64,000 nt of DNA, from positions 114,079 through 178,078 of the forward strand of contig NW_019775506.1 of NCBI RefSeq assembly GCF_001039355.2, read 5' to 3'. Origin of the DNA: Lingula anatina (lineage: Eukaryota > Brachiopoda > Lingulata > Lingulida > Lingulidae). The position numbers were made by a program, and so were the translations under genes. Positions 57,455 through 64,000 of this stretch are shown piece after piece. The number at the start of each line of letters is the position of its first letter. Position 1 is the first letter of the stretch. Below the pieces are notes generated by a model. It did not search any database. It was not told the origin of the DNA and saw nothing but the letters and a program-made list of their open reading frames with translations.

Positions 57455-60400
57455 ATGAATATAAGAACTGCTAAAATGGCCACCTCACCTGATTTTCATA
57501 TGCCAGACTCCAGCACTGCCTCTTGTGGCCAGATGGAAAGTAAACCAATTAGTAAGTAAAAGAGAAAAAATGTCAGCTAGTTATATTTTGTTAAGGTTCT
57601 TAAATATAGTTTTGAGCTTCCTTGATCAGTATTGCCTTTGGCTGGGGGCCGTAGCGATAGTCCGAAGGTTCAATAATAGTCCGAATGTTCATTCGTCCAA
57701 ATGTTCACTATAGAACCTTTGGACCAATGAACCTTCGGACTATCGAGACGCCCCCCTTGACTGAACAAGGCATTTACATGTACTGTACTATTATAAGTAC
57801 AGTGTAATAGCTTACTAGTACATACAATTGTTGTCATGCAACTTAATTGTCTGTACATAGTTTGGGGAACCACCTTAGACCATCTTGGGACCCCACATTA
57901 CATAAAATAAATTCCCTTTTATAAGAAAACCCTAGGGTTTAGGGCACAATGGGCTCACATCTTTGGATAACACTATCTGTAATACTGCTACAGAGATTCC
58001 CAGGTTCCATGTCTTAAACTCTGCACACGGAAAAGAATGAAACGACTCCATGTTGTAACTTCAACAGAATATATTTTGCTACACTAAAAGTTACATGATA
58101 CAAGTATGACCTCTCTCTCCTCCTCTCTCTCCCGTCTCTCCTCTACATCTTGCTCTCCCCCTAGATATAAGTTTACAGATTTTTTATACTAAACTGTATC
58201 AACTATATTGTCAATCACATAACTTAAAAACTGATTGGTTACTTCAGACACAAGTCCACCCCCTCATGGTGGGCACTACTAATAACTTCCATGTAATCAT
58301 GCAAGCTCTAACTGAGCTTCGAAACAAGGGACATTAAATTTTGAACTGCAAGGTGTGAAGTATTATCTGAAGCTACTTATACAACATGGCTTAATTCCCA
58401 TGTATGAATTTTATGAAACAATGGCTTCCTCTGATTGAATTGATACAACATCATGTATGAAAGTTTTAAAAGTACTAATTACACTTTTTTCTATACTGTG
58501 ATTCCTGAAAATAGGCCATCCCTAATGAAAAAGTCCTATAGGATCCTATAAGATCCTATAGGAAATTGGCCCAATTTCCTATAGGATCCTATAGGATCTT
58601 ATAGGATCCTATAGGACTTTTTCGTAAGGGATACTCTTCACTGAAAGTAAAAAATACGTTTTACCCTAGTGCTCAGGCCCCCGTTTCACAAAGAATCTTA
58701 AATCCCTAGTCAACTAGCTCGAGTTAGGTGACCTAGCTAGGTCAACTACGCTGCAGTCGACTAGGAGTGTTTAACAAAGAATCTAACGTCTTAGCTTGGC
58801 GTGCTTACCGTAGTCGACGCGCACGAGAAACTCTTCAAGAAAAGGAGGTGTAAAATATCAAAAGTTTCACAAGACATGACGTTTCATGGCCTCTTTCGGC
58901 CGAGAACGAACGTTGATCAACAATAAAAATCAGCCAAAACAGAAATAAAGTTTGTTTTTGAACTTTATTGATTAGTTTAACTTCGATACAACTTCAAAGT
59001 AACATTTAAACATTAGCTTGTCGTGGAACACTGCTGACGGACGTCTAGCGGTCAAAAACATAAACAAACACGCCATCGGCTGGGTGAAGTGGCATTTTAT
59101 TTTTTATTTCAATATACCATAAATGTCAGTGCTATTCAAGGATATTATGACATAATATCTTGAAGGAGGTATGTTCTTTCCAAATTTTTGTTGTTTATGC
59201 TCTCATTTACCGAATTTTAGTTGAGCTTGCCGACTTAAGTCTCCTCCCAAGGAGGCTAGACATCGTCGACTAGTAGCTAAGAAAAAAATGACGTAAGCGA
59301 CCTTTTAGATTCTTTGTGAAACGGGACTTAGTGACGTAACGACTTAATTACGTTGGTAACCAAGCCCTAAGTCAGGGAAACCGACTTAAGTTTTTTTGTG
59401 AAATGGGGGCCAGATGTATGACTCATTCTTTAAAAAAAAGTGACTTGAGGAGGCCTCGTAAAGGGTTTTTTTATATAATAATTGTACCACCAGCGTAGGC
59501 GCAGGCGGTACACATGGTTTTAGTCCCGACCCGCATGTTCCGACGGCTCCTCTGGCTTTGCCGCCATCTCACTGTTACCGCTTCTCCTCCTACACTACAA
59601 TGGCCTGGATTTAGGTCACCTATAATCTCAACTCTTTCCACGTAAAATTTGGGCTCCGTTGGTGCTGGGGTCTAGGTTTGGCGCTCATTGCAATGCACCC
59701 TTGTCCAAAAATGGCAAAATTAAATGGTAATTATCTACCATACGGAAGGAATTATGGGAAAAATGTCTACAGACGGCTGTCCGAAAGTCATATGTGGAGA
59801 TTTCATATATGCCCTTGGATTTGACCTTTGACCTTTATTTCAAGGTCAAACAGGCCAAAATTTTCAAAAAAGGAAATTTTTTACGAAAAAAATTATTTGC
59901 GCTTATATTACACAGACCTAACCTATAATATTATTGGTAGGTGTTACCCTTCAGGTTATCTTTTATCTCCGTGAGTTTAGGGTCAGTCGGTGCATTTTCA
60001 CGGGAGTAGCAACCAAAAGATACCGAAACTGAAAACTGTCTCTAATTCGGGAACCGTTAATGCTAGAGACCTATTCATTTTTGCATTTTGTAGAGCATGT
60101 CAAGCCCAACACAATGGGTGGTCTCTGTTTTTTTTTTATTTCCATACGGTTTACGAGTTATTCTGTATCAAAAAGTACATTGTGGTGGTGAAAGCAAAAT
60201 GTGCAATACGGTAATGTGTAATAAATTTTGAACCCCTTGAAAATAAAACAGAAGGCTTGGCGAGGCAGACAACTTCTGGTCAAAAATGACATTATTTCAT
60301 GAAATTTGAACATTTGGAACTTCTGAGCACCTCCCATTTCAAGAATTTCAACCAAAATGACATTTTCTGTATTTTAATTAAATTTTTTTGTAGGAAATTT

Positions 60401-63400
60401 ATGGCACATTACTGTAACTCCAAAATTGTAACATTTAATCCCTTATATCTCCAAAACTGGCAGAGATAGGTCCATAGTTACTGTTGAAGTTGAATATGAA
60501 GTTATATACTGGCAATTTAACTGTGACCTTGAAATTGACCTTTGACCTATTTTTCACCATGAACTGAACTTTGCTACTTTTTTAATTAGGTTTTTTCTTA
60601 TACTTTCAAAACTGGCAAAGATACGCCCATAGTTACTATTGAATTTGAATAGGAAGTCATATACTGGTAATCTTATTGTGACCTTGAAATTGACCTTAGA
60701 CCTTTTTCCATGATCAACTGCACTTTACAAATTTTCTGATCTTTATGTCTCCGAAACTGGCTAAGATATGCACATAGTTACTATTAAACTTGAATAGGAA
60801 GTCATATACTGGCAATCTAACTGTGACCCTGAATTAAATTGACCTTTGACCTAATTTTCACCATGAACTAAACTTTACAAATATTCTGATCTTTATATCT
60901 CCAAAACTGGCAAAGATATGCACATAGTTACTATTTAAGTTAAAGAGGAGTCATATACTGGCAATTTAACTGTGACCTTAATATTGACCTTTGACCTTCT
61001 TTTCACCATTAACTGCATTTTGCAAATTTTCAGATCTTTATATCTCAAAAACTGGCAAAGATACACCCATAGTTACTATTGAACCTGAATAGGAAGTCGT
61101 ATACTGGTAATTTTATTGTGACCTTGAAATTGACCTTTGACCTTTTTACCATGATAAACTGCACTTTTGCATGTTTTCTGGCCTTTAGATTTCCAAAATT
61201 GGCAAAGAAATGCCCATGGTTACTATTGAACTTGAATAGGAAGTCGTATACTAGCTGTGACATTGAAATTGACCTTTGATCTACTTTTTCACCATTAACT
61301 GAGGTTTGCAGATTTTCTTGTCCCTCATATCTTCAAAACTAGCAGAGATATGCCCTGTGTTGCCTCTAGGTTTTCTCTTTTGTAAGCAAATATGCAACAC
61401 TGACAACACATTTCAACGAAAATCAATAGGTCTATTGTCTAGAGAATCATAGGAGTGATCAGTGTTGGGAAAATACAGGTCAATTCGAAAATCTGCTTGA
61501 TTGTACCATTTTTTGTCATATTTTTTTGCATATTTTGAGAACTATTGTTGATTGCATTTTATAGAGCTTGAGCGCAAGACTAATGGTGGTGTCCCTTTTT
61601 TTTTTTTTTTTTTTTGGGGGGGGGGTCCATTCGAATGTGCTTACTCCAGCTGGTGGTACAATATCCGGAGGCGGTATTGCCTCTCTGATCCTCTAGTTAA
61701 TACATGATATACTATTGGACCTACATTTGACAAAAAATAGCATTTTCCCCATTTTTTGTGAAACACTTTTCTTTATGTTAGTGCAATAAAAATAAATACC
61801 TTTTGAGTACAAACTCCCTTTTTGTCGCTTAATTTACCAGCCCACTTCTGCACATAGGTGGCCAAGCTTTTATCATCATTTTATTTATTTATTTTTTTTT
61901 TGCTGCTTTGTGAATTGGGGTGACATATGATCAGATTCCAGCGTAACATAACTGTAACTAAGAATAACTTTCATGAAAATTGGCATGGTTGAAAATTAGG
62001 ATGTGAGCTACAATCTGGTGTGAGTGTTTGGTTTTGATTTTCTTTTTGGTATAGGAGATATGAGCTGCTCATTATCATGTACTAAATGAAGACATTATAT
62101 ATTGCCTCTTTACTGACAAAATCAGAAGTAGTAGACCATTTTAAGAATAATTTGTGGCACAAGATTATATGAGTACTTATTGTGATTAAATAACTCATAT
62201 AAATGGCCTTTTTTTTACTTTCAGTGCTTCAAATGGAATTACATGTTGGCAGTATATCTGGAGGCCGATTGGTGTATTTTGACAATAATAGCTATGATCT
62301 TGTTGAAACTTTCCTTTCAAAAAACTTAAGAAGAAAAGAAATTAATTATGTGTTTTCTCATCATGGAAACTGCACTTTGCATGGTTTTCAAAGATTTGCA
62401 TTGATTGTTGATGGTAAACATCACCATCCTATTACATTGGCACTAGAATTCCAAACAGATGATGATCTGGAACGTTTTTACAGGACTTGTAGATCTGGTG
62501 AAGTTGGCATATCTCTTAAAGATGCTTTTCAGAAATGTGACTTCAGTCATTATATATTGCGTGACGCTAAATTAGTTGAAGTCATTGCACTGATAAACAA
62601 TGAGGAATATGCCAGAGGAAAAGCACACTTCTACATGCAAAAAATTGCATTTCAACTTAATAGGTAAGGCTACATGTAATGCATGTATGCATTTATAAGT
62701 TAAGTCAAAGCAACCAACCAAAATAATACATTTTCAATCTAAAAATTGCACACTTCATTTTGAAGGAAAAAACATAAAGAGGGCAATAAAATTTTCCAAT
62801 ATGGAGTGTTACAAAATTTACAAATGTGTGATTTCTTAGGCCACATTCAGAACACCAGACTAATTAGTCTGCAGATCAAATATGGTGACCCACTAAAAAG
62901 CTTGGCGTCTAATCCTCCTATAGACACTGTATAGATACCCTGCAGGGATAATGCAACAAGCATTCAAGTGGGTCGGGCAAATTTGGTTTGCAGACTAGTT
63001 AGTCCACAGTTGTGAATGCAGCCTTAATGATTATGACAAAAAGCTGGGAGTATTTTTAAGAAAGGAGATATTAATGTTTCTTAATTATTGATTTTAATGT
63101 ATTATAGATTCTCTTGAATAATATTTGTGCAGCTGAATACTTAACCATTTAATAAAAACAACTGAAAGTATGCATTGTCTTTTGAAAGAAGTTTTATTTA
63201 GTATAACTATATATACAATAACTACACATTTGTGATAAAGTTTGAAAGCTGCCTTTGCTTAATGCCTGCTAAATACTCCTTTTAATAATTTCAGCCAACC
63301 ATCACATCAAAGTCATATGTTTCCAATGCAGCAGAGCAGTCAAGGCATGTACAATTTTACACCTGCGATGCTCACTGGACCTCCAACCACCTCATATGCA

Positions 63401-63415
63401 CAGGTAGTACAACAG
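57455..63415 (+). CDS. unrecognised protein, three exons seen, 3' end open
   Basis: Exons: about 57452-57551 (ATG at 57455, or at 57476 in the better context AAAATGGCC), 62225-62663 and 63295-63415. Phases fit throughout: ATT A joins TG CTT across a 4.7 kb intron, and AAT AG joins C CAA. Together they encode about 218 residues and probably continue beyond 63415. The large middle exon is a compact mixed sequence (MELHVGSISGGRLVYFDNNS, NCTLHGFQRFALIVDGKHHH, TDDDLERFYRTCRSGEVGI) with alternating hydrophobic pattern, like a globular domain. The next exon is Gln/Ser/Pro-rich (SHQSHMFPMQQSSQGMYNFT). There is no signal peptide or membrane segment. I do not recognise the family and assign no function. 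Confidence 0.68.
57644..57756. mobile_element. 113-bp foldback element
   Basis: The left end GGGGGCCGTAGCGATAGTCC then GAAGGTTCA is the inverted repeat of the right end (TGAACCTTCGGACTATCGAG then ACGCCCCCC). The middle repeats AGTCCGAATGTTC and TCCAAATGTTC, imperfect copies of the arm motif. It sits in the first intron of the gene at 57455-63415. Confidence 0.85.
58519..58632. mobile_element. 114-bp palindromic element of CCTATAGGAT units
   Basis: Both arms (left ATCCCTAATGAAAAAGTCCT; right, complemented, ATCCCTTACGAAAAAGTCCT) run into repeated CCTATAGGATC units that meet at GGAAATTGGCCCAATTTCC. Nearly the whole element can pair with itself. Confidence 0.88.
58676..59411. mobile_element. ~736-bp TIR element with GTTTCACAAAGAATCTTA ends
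   Basis: The left end GGCCCCCGTTTCACAAAGAA and the complement of the right end GGCCCCCATTTCACAAAAAA are inverted repeats. Inside, near each end, a second layer occurs (AACAAAGAATCT at 58771; AGATTCTTTGTGAAACGGG at 59308) with GTCGACTA motifs. No coding capacity. Confidence 0.85.
59481..61662. mobile_element. 2.2-kb non-autonomous element carrying a satellite-like array
   Basis: It starts ATTGTACCACCAGC and ends with the exact complement GCTGGTGGTACAAT, a perfect 14-bp TIR. After a GC-richer left part (59500-59720) it contains a tandem array. The right end has a T run followed by a G run at 61596-61625. No coding frame is supported. Confidence 0.85.
60440..61345. repeat. tandem array, ~147-bp unit, six to seven copies
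   Basis: Each unit has CTTTATATCTCCAAAACTGG, CAAAGATATGC, CATAGTTACTATTGAA, AGGAAGTCATATACTGG, AACTGTGACCTTGAAATTGA and CCTTTGACCT. Unit starts lie near 60445, 60595, 60740, 60890, 61034, 61181 and 61321. The array is wholly inside the 59481-61662 element. The open frames at 61045-61279 on both strands are artefacts of it. Confidence 0.92.
62836..63027. mobile_element. 192-bp MITE between exons 2 and 3 of the unrecognised gene
   Basis: The left end TTAGGCCACATTCAGAACAC, with CTAATTAGTCTGCAGATCAA, pairs with the complement of the right end TTAAGGCTGCATTCACAACT, with CTAACTAGTCTGCAAACCAA. TIRs are about 46 bp with TTA at the edges. Confidence 0.88.
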
Positions 63416-63559
63416 GTACGTATGTGTCCCTACACATGCACACATGTACACAACCAAGTGTATGCATTTAGCTTGCATTATTTGAATTATACACAGCACC
63501 TAGCCACGATACAAAACAGTATGTTATTTTCTTGTGTGAAAACCAGGCCATGACCTACC

Positions 63560-64000
63560 CTCTTCCAGGGCGACAGATACCGTGTAGCTATTAAAAAACA
63601 CGACTACTGGTACGCGTTTAATCGATAACTGATTTAATACCCGTCAGATTACCATCCGCCCCCTTCCTTATGAATAGATATTACTTTATTAATACAATGC
63701 AACCGACGTGTAGCCGGATGTTAGAAGACAATGTGTGACTACGCACAGCAGTATGAGGCCGCCACCCCTTCCCAGCAAGGAGTCAACTAAGCCGCAAGTT
63801 AGAAGACAATGCGTGATTACTAACAGCAGTAGGAGGCCGCTACCGCTCCCCAGCAAGGAGTCAACACAGCAGTGCGTAACCCGGGCTTAATAAGGGGTTA
63901 TTAGTTGTCCACTTATGATCGGTATTGTTCGTCTTGATTGCAGCACACTTCCTACTCACTATTGGTTCGCCCGCCTCTTCTTTAAATGCTCTCTCAAACC
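63560..64000. repeat. 80-bp direct duplication and possible repeat edge
   Basis: 63721-63784 and 63801-63864 share TTAGAAGACAATG.GTGA, ACAGCAGTA.GAGGCCGC and CCCAGCAAGGAGTCAAC. The DNA from about 63585 on is richer in GC than its surroundings and may belong to a larger repeat running off the window. I see no exon. Confidence 0.65.

Noticed and set aside
59481-59760. tRNA-like or SINE head in the GC-richer left part of the 2.2-kb element
   Set aside because: I could not fold a cloverleaf or find A and B box motifs at proper spacing.

Overview
This is a eukaryotic, metazoan nuclear window, about 65% A+T. It has intron-split genes with GT-AG introns, long introns, microsatellites and many short terminal-inverted-repeat (TIR) elements. 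Innexin-type channels with intronless coding regions, TGACCTT-type satellite repeats and a very broad element load point to a marine invertebrate, either a lophotrochozoan such as a mollusc or an invertebrate deuterostome. The sequence alone does not let me choose. Three isolated N bases (12035, 18927, 43726) show it is a shotgun or draft assembly.

Layout. 1-2500: intergenic, with one short TIR element and the remains of an innexin gene. 2558-6289 (-): an eight-exon zeta-crystallin/quinone oxidoreductase gene. 7.7-21.1 kb: an innexin cluster of three intact genes (-). The first two lie in a recent ~3.4 kb tandem duplication, and the cluster is flanked by duplicated upstream DNA and elements. 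23819-30235 (+): the mu subunit of the AP-3 adaptor complex, 13 exons, complete. 31698-45955 (-): nucleoporin Nup54, 12 exons, complete, converging on the AP-3 gene. Its ~9.8 kb third-from-last-in-genome (4th in transcript order, counted from the 3' side as the gap between exons 3 and 4) intron holds an intronless NXPE/PC-esterase-like gene (39199-40714, -), a 0.8-1 kb triplicated repeat and several elements. 46921-49248 (+): a coiled-coil protein gene sharing a ~1 kb divergent intergenic region with Nup54. 51872-54113 (-): a gene joining a RING-like zinc motif, a ubiquitin-like domain and a bacterial-type TerD domain, with duplicated pieces of its first recognised exon upstream. 57455-63415 (+): at least three exons of a gene I do not recognise; it may run past the window. 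Its 4.7 kb first intron is packed with TIR elements.

The genes do not form one pathway. AP-3 mu (lysosome-related vesicle sorting) and Nup54 (nuclear pore central channel) are housekeeping genes. The innexins form a local, actively rearranging family. The most unusual items are the RING-like/Ubl/TerD fusion and the innexin cluster, whose paralogues look like mosaics of one another and whose most downstream copy has lost its own upstream region. Exon boundaries were read by eye from reading frame, GT-AG sites and family similarity recalled from knowledge; no search was run.
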